A stretch of DNA of 64,000 bases from Orobanche coerulescens (Eukaryota > Streptophyta > Magnoliopsida > Lamiales > Orobanchaceae). The position numbers and the translations under genes were made by a program. A model generated the notes under the pieces. That model ran no database searches. It was given only the letters and a program-made list of their open reading frames with translations, and was not told where the DNA came from. The stretch is from positions 54,033,501-54,097,500 of the forward strand of contig CM065804.1 of assembly GCA_033398695.1 (NCBI GenBank), read 5' to 3'. This document shows positions 22,030 through 33,967 of this stretch, piece after piece (position 1 is the first letter of the stretch; the number at the start of each line of letters is the position of its first letter).

Positions 22030-22568
22030 TAGCGCACGCTATGACCTGATATTTAGCATGCGCTAACGAGTTATACGTACATTGCAGTGAAATCTGGCTG
22101 GCCCGTTAGTGTACGCTACAACTTGGTAGCGTGCGCTAACTCCATCCCAATAGCGTGCGTTAACTCCAATTGTTAGCGTGCGCTAGCTAAATATCTGTTG
22201 TCCAGTACTGAAGTCCAGAACCTCCTGTTCTCTGATCCGATCGCGATAGCACGTGCTACGTCCAATAATTAGCGTGCGCTACTGCTCCATTAGCACACGC
22301 TAAAACTACTCATAGCGTGCATTAGGAATTAATTTGAAATCAGTCCAGTACCCACTGGACTCTGCCTGACCGGTCTTAGCGCGCGCTACACTGACTGCAT
22401 TGCGTGTGCTATCCAACTCACTAGCGCGCGCTACGTAACACTCGTAGCGTGCGCTACCACCACTTATCTGCAGTCCAGTACCCACTGGACTGTCTACCTG
22501 AAACGCGCTAGCGTGCGCTATCCATACCAAATTAGCGCTCGCTAATGAAGAGTGCGTAGCATGCGCTA
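22030..22568 (-). repeat. U3 palindrome array, A1 LTR
   Basis: About 19 TAGCGNNCGCTA 12-mers and near variants in 540 bp, interleaved with GTCCAGT-ACCC-ACTGGAC type inverted repeats (22352-22369 and 22474-22491). Ends 11 bp before the TATA. Confidence 0.88.
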
Positions 22569-22785
22569 CTCAATACACACAGCCAGCTCCAAAGACGAAA
22601 ATGATAAGATGATCGGTCCGATTCTCCAACCAGGTATAATGACGAATAACAACTGATACACGATACAAATACTCTGAACGGTGAATATGATGATTGAACA
22701 TGAATGATGAACGATTAATAATGAGTAAAAATTATTGAGTGACAATTACTGAACGATGATTATCGAATTACAACCGGGTATTACA

Positions 22786-22802
22786 TACCCCCCCTAAAAG
22801 AG
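22786..22802 (-). other. Polypurine tract of A1
   Basis: Minus-strand CTCTTTTAGGGGGGGTA directly before the LTR start. Confidence 0.8.
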
Positions 22803-22816
22803 TTTCATCCCCGAAA

Positions 22817-25800
22817 CTAAGGGTCAAACAACTCGGGATAACTCTCCCGCATACTATCCTCGGTTTCCCAAGTAGCCTCTTCGACTCCGTGTCTAGACCA
22901 CTGAATCTTGACCAAAGGAATCGTCTTGTTCTTCAACTGTTTGATTCGCCGCTCTAAAACTCGTACAGGACGCTCCTCGTACGAATGATCATCCGCGATC
23001 TCGATTTCGTCGAACTGAAGTATGTGACTTGGGTTGGCAACATACTTCCACAACTGAGAGACGTGAAACACATTATGAATTCGGCTCAACGCCGGAGGTA
23101 GGGCCAATCGATAAGCTAACTCGCCTACTCGATCCAAAATCTCAAACGATCCAATGAACCTCAGACTCAACTTTCCCCTCTTCCCAAAACGAAAGATACC
23201 ATGACTCGGGGATACCTTGACCAAAACATGGTCACCTGTCTCGAAATCTAAAGGTCGACGACGATTATCTGCATATGATTTCTGTCGACTCTGAGCTGTC
23301 AACATACGACTCCTGATCAAAGCTACCTTCTCCCGGTCGGCTATAAGCATATCGGGCTCGGTGCCTATTGATTCTAATAGGTCATCCCAACACAACGGAT
23401 ATCGACAACGACGACCGTACAAGGCCTCGTAAGGTGACATCTTAATCGAAGCATGCTAACTATTATTGTACGTGAACTCGATCAATGGTAGTTGGGCTTC
23501 CCAATCATCTTTCCAATCGAGAACACATGCCCTCAACATGTCCTCCAATGTCTGAATAGTCCTCTCTGATTGTCCGTCGGACTGAGGATGAAAAGCGGTA
23601 CTGAGATTAAGTTGAGTTCCCATAGCACGATGAACTGATTTCCAAAAATGTGACACGAATCGTCCGTCACGATCGGAAACGATACTTTTAGGAGTACCGT
23701 GCAATCTCACTATCTCTTTGATAAACAATTGGGCGAGTCTCTCGGGACCCCACATATCCTTAATCTCAAGGAAATGAGCCGATCTAGTTAGGCGATCCAC
23801 AATTACCCAGATTGTATTCATGCCACGACGAATCGTCGGTAAACTCGTGATGAAGTCCAAAGAAATATCTTCCCACTTCCACTCTGGAATAGGGAGAGGT
23901 TTTAGCATACCCGCCGGTCACTGATGTTCAATCTTGACTTGCTGGCAGGTTAAGCATCTCGAAACTAATTCCGCGACTTATCGCTTCATATTACTCCACC
24001 AGTAATTTTGTTTCAAGTCCTTATACATCTTGCTAGATCCCGGATGAACGGAATAAGGGGTAGCATGAGCTTCTCTAAAAATCGAGTTTTTCAACTCGTC
24101 ATTCGCCAGTACGCACATCCGATTCTTAAATCTCAAAAGTCCATCCTCGTGGACCACGAATCCAGGGGCTTTCCCCTGAGCCACATCCTCACGGATGCGC
24201 AACAATGATGGGTTTGAACCCTGATTCACTCTGATCGCCTCTTCAAGTGGCGATGAAATCTCCAGCATACACAGCTGTCCCTGAACTCGCTAAAGCCAGA
24301 CCTCGATCTTTGGTCTAAGGAATTCCTACTGGAGCTCCTTCTGAACTGTTAATCGGACAAGCATCTGCTCCTGAATGGACTTACGGCTCAAGGAGTTGGC
24401 GACTTTGCCTTGCCTGGGTGGTAAAGGATCTCGATATCATAATCTTTGATTAGTTCCAACCACCGTCTCTGTCGCATATTTAACTCTTTCTGAGTAAATA
24501 TATACTTTGAACTCTTGTGATCGGTGAAAATCTGATAGGTGACGCCATAAAGGTAATGACGCCAAATCTTCAACGCGAAAACCACGGCTGCTAGCTCCAG
24601 GTCGTGGGTCAGATAATTAACCTCGTAAGGTCTCAATTGCCGTGAAGCATAAGCAATAACTTTCCCGTTCTGCATGAGTACACATCTGAGACCCTGTCCG
24701 GACGCATCACTATAAACCACAAATCCTTCCGTCCCTTATGGCAAGGAAAGTACAGGTGCTGGAATTAACCGGCTCTTGAGTTCCTCAAAACTCCGCTAAC
24801 ACACGTAGGACCACGTGTATTTCTTATCCTTTCACAAAAGGTTCATCATTGGTTGAGCGATTTTAGAAAATCCTTCCACAAACCGCCGATAATAACTGGC
24901 TAATCCGAGAAAGCTTCGGATTTTCTTAACATTCTTCGGAGGTAACCAATCTTGGATAGCCTCCGTCTTCTGAGAATCAACACGCACTCCATCTGATGAA
25001 ATTACATGCCCGAGAAAAGTTACTTCGGACATCCAGAACTCACATTTGGAAAACTTTCCATAAAGTTGCTCTCGTCTCAACACGTCGAGAACCCGATGAA
25101 GGTGAACCTCGTGCTCCTCTCAGTCACGAGAATAAATCAAAATGTCATCAATGGAGACAACAACAAACTGATCCAAAAAGTCGATGAAAACCCGATGCAT
25201 TAACTCCATGAATACCGCAGGTGCATTAGTTAACCCGAACGGCATTACCACAAACTCATAATGACCATAGCGTGTTCGGAATGCCGTCCTTGCGATATCC
25301 GACTCTCGAATTCGCAGCTGATGATATCCAAATCTTAAGTCGATCTTGGAAAATACTGAAGCTCCCTGAAGTTGATCTAAAAGATCATCGATACGGGGTA
25401 GAGGATACTTATTCTTGATTGTCACCCTGTTCAATTCTCAGTAATCAATACACAAATGGAACGAACCATCCTTCTTCTTGACGAACAACACTAGTGCTCC
25501 CCACGAGGACGCACTCGGTCGGATATAACCCTTCTCGAACAACTCCTCAAGTTGATTCTTTAATTCCTGCATTTCGGTGGGGGCCATCCGGTACGGTGCC
25601 TTTGATATCGGGGACGTACCGGGCTCTAACTCAATCGTGAATTCCACATCTCTCTGTGGAGGCAAACCAGGTAACTCGTCTGGAAATACATCGGCATATT
25701 CTCTCATGACCGGAATATCCATCAACATTACTGATGGATTCTCGGTTTTGGTCATATAGCACCAATAACCAACACACCCCTGACTGAGTAATTTCACTGC

Positions 25801-27540
25801 TTTAATCAAGTTGATGACCTTACCAGAACAGCCAGGATTACCTCCCTGAAAAATACATTCGACCCCATCGTTAGAAATGATAGTGACCATACGCTTACGA
25901 ACACTAATGATGGCATCGTGACGATCCATCCAATAGATACCCAAGATGACGTCGTCTCTCAGTAAATCCACCACGATTAGGTCTGCTAGCCATACACTGC
26001 CATGAAGCTGAATCGGATAATTCTGAATCTCACGATTTCCGATAATTCGTCTACCATCAGGTAAACCAATGACATATGGCTCACAACTAGTAGCACTACC
26101 CAGACATAGTCTACTCAAACATGACTCGGAAATGAATGAATGCGATGCACCAGTATCAAAAAGGGTACACACAGGTTGAGATAGAATATCGAGTGTACCT
26201 GAGATCATTCGGGCCTCTGGATCGTCGGTCTTCTTCATCTCATAAATTCGGGGCTTGCTAGTCCCGGCACCAGACGCTCCCGTCTGATGGCTAAAGGCTT
26301 CACCTTTATTCGCTCCTGTCATCTTGAACGACGCAGACTGAGTGGCCTGATTATGAACAGCTGACTGCTTCGGAGCCTGAGATGAAGCCGGAGTACGTTT
26401 GGAGTCCCTTCGGCAAAAACGGGCCTTATGCCCAGCAATCCCACAATTATGACACGTGACAGTCTGTCTCGGACACTTGGTGCTGACATGACCAAGATCC
26501 CCACAGTTAAAACAGGTGATGGCCGAACTGGCCGCTCGGGACTGCGATTCCGCCGGTCTGGGCGCCACAGGAGGTCGCTCAGAGAAAGTGGTGCCCGCAC
26601 GAGGCTTCTTGAAGGTTGTCTTACCGCCTTCAGACTGATTTTGATTCTTCGATTTCTTGCTAGCAGACAAAGGTTGCTGCTTAGCAATTTCCTTAGCAGT
26701 AAGCTCATAAGTAAGAGCTTTCTCAATAAATTCGGCCAGAGTGGTGCAATGATGATTAAGCAACTGTAGTCTCATACGGGGTTTCTGCCTCTTGCTGAAA
26801 TACTTGACTTTGTCCGCCTCTGAATGAATGATAGATGAGGCGAAAGGAAGAAGTTCCTGAAATTTCTCAGCGATGGCGAGAACATCATCGTCCGCTGAAA
26901 GGTCGGGAGTGAGAAATTCTGACAGTTTGGCCTCTCTGAGTGGGGCCGGATAATATCTCTCCAACATGAGAGTCTTGAATTGTTCCAAAGTACATGAGCC
27001 GTCGGTGGGCTTCAACGACAACCACCAAGAATGAGCGCCCTTACCCAGATAGTAAGTCGCAACTGAAACTTTGTGTCCTTCGGGACACTCTACCATAGCA
27101 AATAACTTCTCGAAATGCTCGAGCCTATGAACAATATCCACCGACTCAGATGAGCCCTCAAAAGTAGGTGGCCTTTGGCGAGAGATGTCGCCGATGATAC
27201 TGCCGACACTCCTCTCTTGCCTCTGAGGTGGCGGCGGAGGAGCCTGTTGATTTTGATTAGCTGAGTTGTGCATCGTCTCCATTAGTTGTGCCATCTGAGT
27301 CATTTGGGCCATCATGCCCTGCATAAAAGCAAGTGGGTCAACCCGAACACCTTATGACTGAGCGGTGTCCCGGGTACGACTCCCCGATAGTGAATGATCG
27401 CGTCCACGTGAATGAGTAGCGGCGTCACTGCTCGATGAATTAGGATTATTCCTCGCGTTCGCACGTGTATTCACACGAGCTCTCGGAATTCGGCCCGCAC
27501 CGCGGCCTCGTCCTCCGCGTCCTCTGCCTGCTCTCTCCAT
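22817..27540 (-). pseudogene. A1 gag-pol polyprotein pseudogene
   Basis: A gypsy polyprotein making gag, protease, RT, RNase H and integrase. Start at 27540 (MERAGRGRGGRGRG). In order: gag domain (FEGSSE, then YYPAPLREAKL), two CCHC knuckles (CFNCGDLGHVSTKC and CHNCGIAGHKARFC, about 26430-26515), protease LFDTGASHSFIS (about 26150), RT from 25560 with IDDILIYS at about 25150, RNase H 24720-24400, integrase HHCC about 24090-23930, integrase core D (about 23860), D (VSDRDG), E (QSERT), then a GPY/F-like region and a chromodomain-like end ([12 protein letters not shown] to 22817). Integrase after RT and the tail type indicate a Tekay/Del chromovirus. Six nonsense codons (27349, 25436, 24830, 23977, 23920, 23457) and a frameshift near 24388 break it; most stops are C-to-T or G-to-A changes relative to the tandem copies. 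Confidence 0.93.
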
Positions 27541-27785
27541 ACTGAATTAGGAAAGTCACATGATGATTATATCTCCCGCATGAATATCACATGATGATTA
27601 CGTAATGAAATAATGAAAATGAGCATACGCGCTCTAACACAATGATTACATGAATGATTAACTGAGGTGACATGATTATCTGATGAAATTCTTGAAATGA
27701 TTATCTTGAACAAGTTAGCAAGATTAATGATATGATCCTCAAGATCAACAACTAAACTGTGAAATGACAGAGGATGAGAGAGTGA
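27541..27785 (-). other. A1 leader remnant
   Basis: Matches the leader of the tandem copies (about 46650-46900, reverse complement) and fades out near 27785. Confidence 0.75.
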
Positions 27786-29651
27786 GTGCATTGTATTGGT
27801 ATTATTAATATTAAATAAGGCATTTAATATTTCTATATTATTGTATATCACAGGCATTGTGATTTGGTATATAAAATACTAGTCCTTGCATTTGAGAGCA
27901 AACATTCCACTTCTTATGGAGATAAGGAGATAGGCACTGGGAGTGTTTAGGGCTCGAATGCTTAACTGGTTTGCAAGTTAATAAAACATAACTGGGCAGT
28001 AAGTTTAGACAAGACTTGTATAACGTGTACTTTGACATGTGGAGTGCCTTCCTTCACTAAGGGTTAGTGGGAGTACACGTTATAGGTATGCTAATGGGAT
28101 TAGAATACTCAAACACGACTCACCTTGATTCGATCACATGGATATCACTCTGGGATTGCCAATGACTGAATCGAAAGGGTGTGATATGTATACGTGGACC
28201 TTTGACTTGAGGTTTCAGTAGGAGATGTGCTTGTGACATTAATTTATTCATTAGAGTAGTTCGATCCAATCACCAGTTGGCGGGGTCAACCTCAAAATGC
28301 AACTTAGTGGGCAAGTAGCAGTCTCTACTGAATACCAAGACAGAATTCTTTCTCCTATAAGTGAGAAGGTAAATGTCATATGCGGTTAATGGCAAATGAG
28401 ATCATAAGTCTTTGGCCAAAGCAGTTAGAGCTAGTTGTATTTGATACACAAGAGCTCGGTGATCTCGGTTTGCATTAAAAAGAGCATAGAGTTAAGTTAC
28501 AATATGGTTTCACTTTACCGTGACCCTAATACTTTACCGGGACATATGATTGAAGGGTTTATACGTATAAGGTATTCCCGACATAATGGTTTTGAATGAT
28601 CCGATCATTTGTTCTTAGTTGGGTTATGGCACGGAACACTAGACTGTCTAAGTGTTACCCGTACTCCTTGGTTCCTCCCATTGCTAACTAAGACGGAACT
28701 ATGGAGTCGCGCACAAGGATATTTGATGGATAACTATGTATTTACTATCTCTTCATTAATATTGGATATTAGATATCTAATTTGATTTGTTTGATAAATC
28801 ATGTGGTCTAGTGACTTGAAATTACTTACTGGGTGATTAATTTAATTCATAAAATAATTATTTCTTGGAAATATATTACTATAATTTTATATTTGACAAA
28901 ATTAATTAATTAATTAAGTATTAGATGCGCGAACGTCCAGTATTAGATGCGCGAACGTCCAGTACACGAACCGAGTAGCTCAGTTCGTTTTTCTCACCAA
29001 ACAAAGTGCCCCCCATCTTTCCTACTCACCTTCCATGTTGTTTCATTTTATGTGGGGTATGTTTAGTTTTATATAACAAGATGAGGACAAAAGGATGTGA
29101 TTCCATATCTCATCATTTTGATATCTTTTGTCATATAAAATGTGAAGTCTTTCATTTGATGAAAGGTAAACTTGAAAAACACACACAAAACACACACATT
29201 GCAGCCGTGAGTTCTTGGAGAGGGAGGAGCAAAATTTAATTTCATTTTCTTGTTCATCTTTGAGAAAGAAAAGGAATAATAGAAGAGAAGAAAAACATTG
29301 TATCAATTCCTAGCCGTGTTCTTTGAGAACGAATTGATATATTATTTTTCCGATCAATATCTATCGCGTGATAACATAGAGACACTCGGCACTTTAAGTG
29401 TTTTGATCATTCATCAAGGAAGAACGAATTGGATTCGAGTTCGTGTTGGTGACCGGAAAAAGCTTGGCTTGGATTTTTCTTCAAGAAGCTATTATCAAAG
29501 GTCTACGAGGGTATGACTTCTAAATTTTATCTTCGTCAATTTTATATTCATTTATACGATGCTTGATCGATTCATTTTGGGTTTTGATTTTATCCGATTG
29601 GACCGGTTTATTTTCCGCTGCGTATCTCATTTTTATTCACCAAATCCCATC
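27786..29651 (+). mobile_element. Probable solo LTR, copia-like, unclassified
   Basis: About 1.87 kb with no coding similarity, different from its flanks, beginning near TGTATTGG and ending near tttattcaccaaatcccatca. The end context (TTTTCCGCTGCG) is common in copia LTR ends. TATATAA at 29070-29076 would be the promoter. I find no convincing TSD, and its flanks are opposite-strand gypsy pieces, so exact ends and solo status are uncertain. Confidence 0.5.
28917..28960 (+). repeat. 22-bp tandem duplication in solo LTR
   Basis: agtattagatgcgcgaacgt plus cc, twice in tandem, about 110 bp upstream of the TATA-like box. Confidence 0.9.
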
Positions 29652-30394
29652 AAGTGTGACATCCATCCTATGAGCCGTAAATTTGGTTGATACACAATAT
29701 GTTTGATTGCGTGTTTTCAATTTTTGGGGTTATGATCTGGTCGACTCATAAGTTTTATTGTATATGTTCGACGATTTGAAATTATAATCAGGTTGGGTTT
29801 ATGCATCATGGGTGATTACATATATTCTCGTTTGAAATGATGATTTTGATGGTTCATACAGCCTGTGTGATTACGTATGTTCGACATATTGAGATTTATT
29901 ATCTTTTGTAACTGACCCTGTGTTTTTGGGCGAAATATGGTTTATCGTATTTTCGGTCGTGGGAATGCTAAGGCACAAAAATATCAAGGTGACGCGTAGA
30001 GACTCCAGGATACTAGTTAGAGCCCCGAGTCTTCTTGATTCCAGATGTATTTTTCATTTCGACTGCATTTGTACTCTTTTGTATCTGTATTTGCGTTGGT
30101 ATATCTATCTTCATATGTATTACACTTGTGTTTTTGTTGATACTGGATTGATTGGCGCTTGTTAGCCAGAATATTTTATAAACTCCTCGTTGGAGTATTT
30201 GATAACATATATGTGGTTCAGTACTGCAATTATGTTACATTGATTTTGTATTGTGGTTCATAGGAGTATTTGATAACATATATGTGGTTCAGTACTCCAA
30301 TTATGTTATGTTGATTTTTTTATTGTGGTTCGCCTAGTGGGTCCAAGTTGGGGATTCAAAACACTGTAATAACCGCTGGGTCCGGGGTGTTACA
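29652..30394 (+). repeat. A0 LTR, 3' part only
   Basis: Aligns with the tail of A LTRs (for example 45890-46419), ending GGGGTGTTACA. Contains a tandem duplication of about 70 bp at 30193-30335 (ggagtatttgataacatata twice). The branch-like GTAACTGACCC is still present near 29908, but the acceptor AG is lost (tttcg). Confidence 0.85.
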
Positions 30395-30399
30395 GAAGT

Positions 30400-30411
30400 T
30401 GGTATCGGAGC
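30400..30411 (+). other. Primer-binding site of A0
   Basis: TGGTATCGGAGC, identical to the A tandem copies. Confidence 0.85.
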
Positions 30412-30452
30412 GTAGTTTTTGAATACTTTGTTATCTTTGTACACTTGACAAT

Positions 30453-30700
30453 CTCGGTTGATATTGTTGGGGTTTATTCTTTTATTGATATTCTAGGTGG
30501 ATATTTTTGGAGTTTATCATTTTATTGATATTCTCGATTGATATTGTTAGATTTGTCATTTTATTGATATTCTCGGTTGATATTATTGGACTTTGTCATT
30601 TTATTAATATTTTTGATTGATATTATTGGAGTTTATCATTTTAATGATATTCTCAGTTGATATTGATGGAGTCTATCACTACATTGATATTCTCGTATTT
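30453..30700 (+). repeat. Minisatellite in A0 leader
   Basis: Five to six imperfect units of about 45-48 bp built on ttgatattctcggttgatat and ggagtttatcattttattga. I do not see this array in the leaders of the other A copies. Confidence 0.85.
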
Positions 30701-30949
30701 AACTTTTGATTTTGTATTCTCTCGGACTTCACGTCGAGATATGAGACTATTTTGGAACAATTTGTACGAATGATTTATTGATTGTGGCATGTAGCTCGAC
30801 AATGTTATTAACTAAGCATATTTCGATTCAATAATCAAATGTGATTGAGCTATGCTCATGATTGTGATTTTCATGCTTTTCATTATGGAAACAGGAACGA
30901 GAGTATGTGGAAGTGATGTCCCCTACTCGGTCGACAATGCTATCATTTC

Positions 30950-32150
30950 TCCGGTGGCTAGAGAATCTCATTCGTAGAGCTGTACCCAGGACACCAAATA
31001 GAACTAGGGAGTGTAAGGTTATCCCTACTTACTAGTCCCGGACATGATGGTGTGAATGACGCACATGGTGACACTAATGGTGACTATGCATGCGTTTATG
31101 GCTCGTGGTCATCAAAGAGACCCCTAGCCACCACCAAAGGTGCATGGGGAGTATTAGTCTGATTATTGGCGGTATCTCTCGCCAACAACTATCGACATTT
31201 GAGGGTTTAACTGAACTGGCTGATATTGTGCACTGGCTTAAGCACTTGTATAAACTTTTCGACATAGTCAAATGTCCTAAGAAGAACAAAGTTGTTGTAA
31301 GGGCCTACTATATTAGTAATGGCGCTCACTCTTAGTGGTTATCTGTGAAATCCACTGATGGTATTTGTAATTGGATTGACTTCAAGACTCTCATGCTATA
31401 GAGGAATTATCCTACCCCTCTACGAGAGGATAAATTATCAAAGTATTTGAATCTCGATCTTTCTGACGAGGATGATGTATTGACTACTGCTGAGAAGTTT
31501 CAGGAACTTCTCCCATTTGTCTCTTCAATCATTCGAACAGAAGTTGATAAAATTAAATACTTCAGTAATAGGTTGAAGTCTCACATGCGTATGCACTTAC
31601 TTAATAACTATTTTACGATACTGCCCGAGTTTATTGAGAAAGCTCTCGAGTTTGAGTTTACATTGAAAGAGATTTCTAAGAAGCAGTCGCCTTCTTCTGG
31701 CAAAAAATCGAGGAATCGACATCAGTCTAATGGTAGTCTAGTGATATTCAAGCGGCCCCATTCTAGTCGCTCTCATTCTGAGAGCCCACCTATGGCCCCT
31801 AGACCAATGGGATGGCAATTCGGAGCAGTAAATTTGGAAATTATTTATTTCAACTGTAGATACCCGGGCTATTTCAGCAACAAATGTCTGAGGCTAGCCA
31901 TTACATGTATCACATGTGGACTATTAAGACATTGGAGGATATGGTGAGGGCTTGTGCTCTTGATTGGAGATATGATCAGGAAGCCCAACTGCCATTGATT
32001 GAAATAATATATAATAACATTTGGCATGCATCGATTAGGATGGCACCTTATGAGGCCTTGTATGGGCGTCGTGGTAAATCTCTTCGAGTTAGGATGATGT
32101 GTCTAAGACACTGGCTACTGAACAGATATGTTGAGAGTGGCTCATAAGAA
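30950..32150 (+). pseudogene. A0 gag fused to integrase by internal deletion
   Basis: Gag homology runs from about 31150 (ISRQQLSTFEG, then ADIVHWLKHLYKLFDIVKCP) through 31900, with in-frame stops at about 31333 and 31398. It includes KFQELLPFVSSIIRTEVDKI and a broken first knuckle (YFNCRYPGYFSNKC). In the second knuckle, near 31916, the sequence switches to integrase ([25 protein letters not shown], then [10 protein letters not shown]), skipping protease, RT, RNase H and most of integrase. The N-terminal gag part (30950-31140) is too decayed to read. The 166-codon ORF across the junction (31447-31947) is an accident of the deletion, not a designed fusion. Confidence 0.85.
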
Positions 32151-33460
32151 CAATATATATTTACGCGTCTAAACATGATAATTTATAGTATTCTACCTAG
32201 ATCTAAAAGATCTTAGGATACGATACCATTGAAGCAAAGTCTTTGAATTTCTCCTTGATCTTATTGTATTTCTACCTTTAGAACTTCTAGAGTATGATCC
32301 GCCTTAATCCGGACATTATGTGGGTAATGAGATACCGAATCTTGCTTGGACTTCAACTTGGGATCGGCCGAACCTTGCTCTAGGGAGTCACTCGATTTCT
32401 CTTTGTTTTCTAGCATTATATAAACACTCAAATTGATGTGTTATCTAAATTGTGTAATCAAAGACTCAAGTCAAGATCCATAATTAAACACAAGAAGAAA
32501 AAATCTATATCTGAAGCCTCTATTTTTTTTCACGGTCGGAATCTCTTTAGAAGTCCTATTTATAGGCTTTGGACTACTCTAGGGATCTTAAAGAGGATTA
32601 GGGTTAAGACTCCTAGTGCAACCCAACTTTCCATATTAATCATTTTCCTAATATGGTTGAGCTCACTTATATCAATTCAGTCCACTAAAGAATTAATATT
32701 GCACTTCCAACCGAAATCCCAAATTACAAAATCGAGCTCCTTATTTATAGTGCACTAATATCATTTTCCGTGTTTAAGATATCTAATGTCCATTAATTAA
32801 TTTAAGCTACTGACAACTTTAGTTATTTAACATCTTATCCAAGAGTAGTACCACTTGTACCTTATTATTATATTGGAATTAAATCCACCTGCAGGGTTTA
32901 ATATAATAATCATTATCGAGCTCCTCAAGGGGACATCATCAACCCGTACGAGTCGGGACACGATTTCTAGTTATAATAATAATTGTCATATAAATAATAT
33001 TATTGCCCAAGATACGAAGCTTATTGAGTCAATCATTTTGACTCTCACCCATGGTAAATCAAAGCAATAAATATTATAAATAGATAATTGAATATTATAT
33101 ACTTAGAATTAAGAAATAATAATTATCCGAGATTTACGTTCTTCTTACAGTCAGTATAGAAGACACTATCTCACTTCGATCCAGTTCAAAGTATGCAAAT
33201 ACGCTAATGCATGCTAATAGTCAAGACCAACTAATCTCAAGCATACATTACAACCGTTCACATAATTTGTCTAGAATTATATAGGGTGTGAACTATTATA
33301 TTATTTTATAAGATGCCGATAATGTGATCTTCCATGTGACACCACATTATCTATAATATCAAATAATTAGACATTTCATTTGCATAACCATAACGTGAAT
33401 AAATATGCAAAACATGTGATTATGTGTAATTAATATTCTCATAGATTGTTATAGGGAATT
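32150..33460 (-). repeat. Truncated Copia-1 family LTR
   Basis: Diverged match to the Copia-1 LTR (6058-7550) in the same orientation, including the TATA (32557-32564, minus) and the block corresponding to 6890-7090. The first ~60 bp and last ~45 bp of the LTR are missing; the right end is cut by the second copia element at 33461. Confidence 0.88.
32557..32564 (-). promoter_or_regulatory. TATA box in truncated Copia-1 LTR
   Basis: Minus-strand TATAAATA followed by GGACT; corresponds to 6595-6602. Confidence 0.55.
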
Positions 33461-33543
33461 TGTTGGAACAATATTTTTCATAACACATTTTGAACATTTT
33501 GATGATGTTTTACAAGGCAAAATTAACATTCCATATTTTCATT

Positions 33544-33921
33544 GTATAACGTAACGTAATACTAACATTCATATTAAGTGTTTTGAATACAGGTAACGTA
33601 CATAATAAATATTGTATAACGTACGTAATACATATTGTATAACGTACGTAATACATATTGTATAACGTACGTAATATTTGAAAATTAGCTCATTGCAAGG
33701 AGTCATCAAAGTAAGTCATCAACCGTTGCAATAAAGTCATCTGATCCAACGGATAGGAATTCCAAACATAACGTACGTAATGCAGTGATGCATAACGTAC
33801 GTAACAGGATTCAACCAGGAGTCTGCCGATTTCCATATGTAACATTAAAGCCGTTACACGTAAGGTGTAACGTACGTTACAAGGCTTACGTATGTAACCT
33901 AGGTTACTTAGCGTACGTAGC
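33544..33921 (+). repeat. U3 palindrome array of Copia-2 (TAACGTACGTTA type)
   Basis: About ten copies of TAACGTACGTWA-like 12-mers, three of them in a 23-bp tandem repeat (33611-33675). TGTAACGTACGTTACA at 33866-33881 is a perfect 16-bp palindrome, and the last unit (TAGCGTACGTAG) ends about 40 bp before the TATA box. Confidence 0.88.
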
Positions 33922-33959
33922 ATAGGCCTTATTCCAATGGGAAAATGTCTCCAAGAGGC

Positions 33960-33967
33960 TATAAATA
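33960..33967 (+). promoter_or_regulatory. TATA box in Copia-2 LTR
   Basis: TATAAATA; R would start about 30 bp on. Confidence 0.65.

Larger units (their letters stand above)
20317..22785 (-). repeat. A1 3' LTR
   Basis: A 2,469-bp LTR. On the minus strand: TGTAATACCC start, U3 palindrome array, TATA, donor, branch/hairpin/acceptor, and a tail (GGGTCCCAGTCAGGGGTCCG, then TGTTACA) that matches the other A LTRs. Confidence 0.92.
20317..27785 (-). mobile_element. Family A gypsy element A1 (Tekay/Del-like), 5' LTR missing
   Basis: Minus strand: leader remnant (27785-27541), gag-pol (27540-22817), PPT, and one LTR (20317-22785). The 5' LTR and PBS are absent; at about 27785 the sequence changes to an unrelated LTR. 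LTR ends TGTAATACCC and GGGTGTTACA and the coding region match the tandem array at 36400-54007, so they are one family. Confidence 0.9.
29652..32150 (+). mobile_element. Family A-related gypsy fragment A0
   Basis: Plus strand: last ~740 bp of an A-type LTR (to 30394), PBS 30400-30411, leader with a minisatellite, decayed gag, then a jump into integrase near 31916. It is more diverged from A1 than the tandem copies are. Truncated on the left by the solo LTR and on the right by the copia LTR fragment. Confidence 0.85.

Noticed and set aside
27786..29651. A host gene promoter or 5' exon in this otherwise unassigned stretch
   Set aside because: No coding potential or gene signal; its end context is LTR-like and both flanks are transposon sequence.
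31447..31947. A possible gag-integrase fusion gene in A0
   Set aside because: The junction is a deletion inside a decayed element with in-frame stops upstream; the open frame across it is short and breaks soon after.
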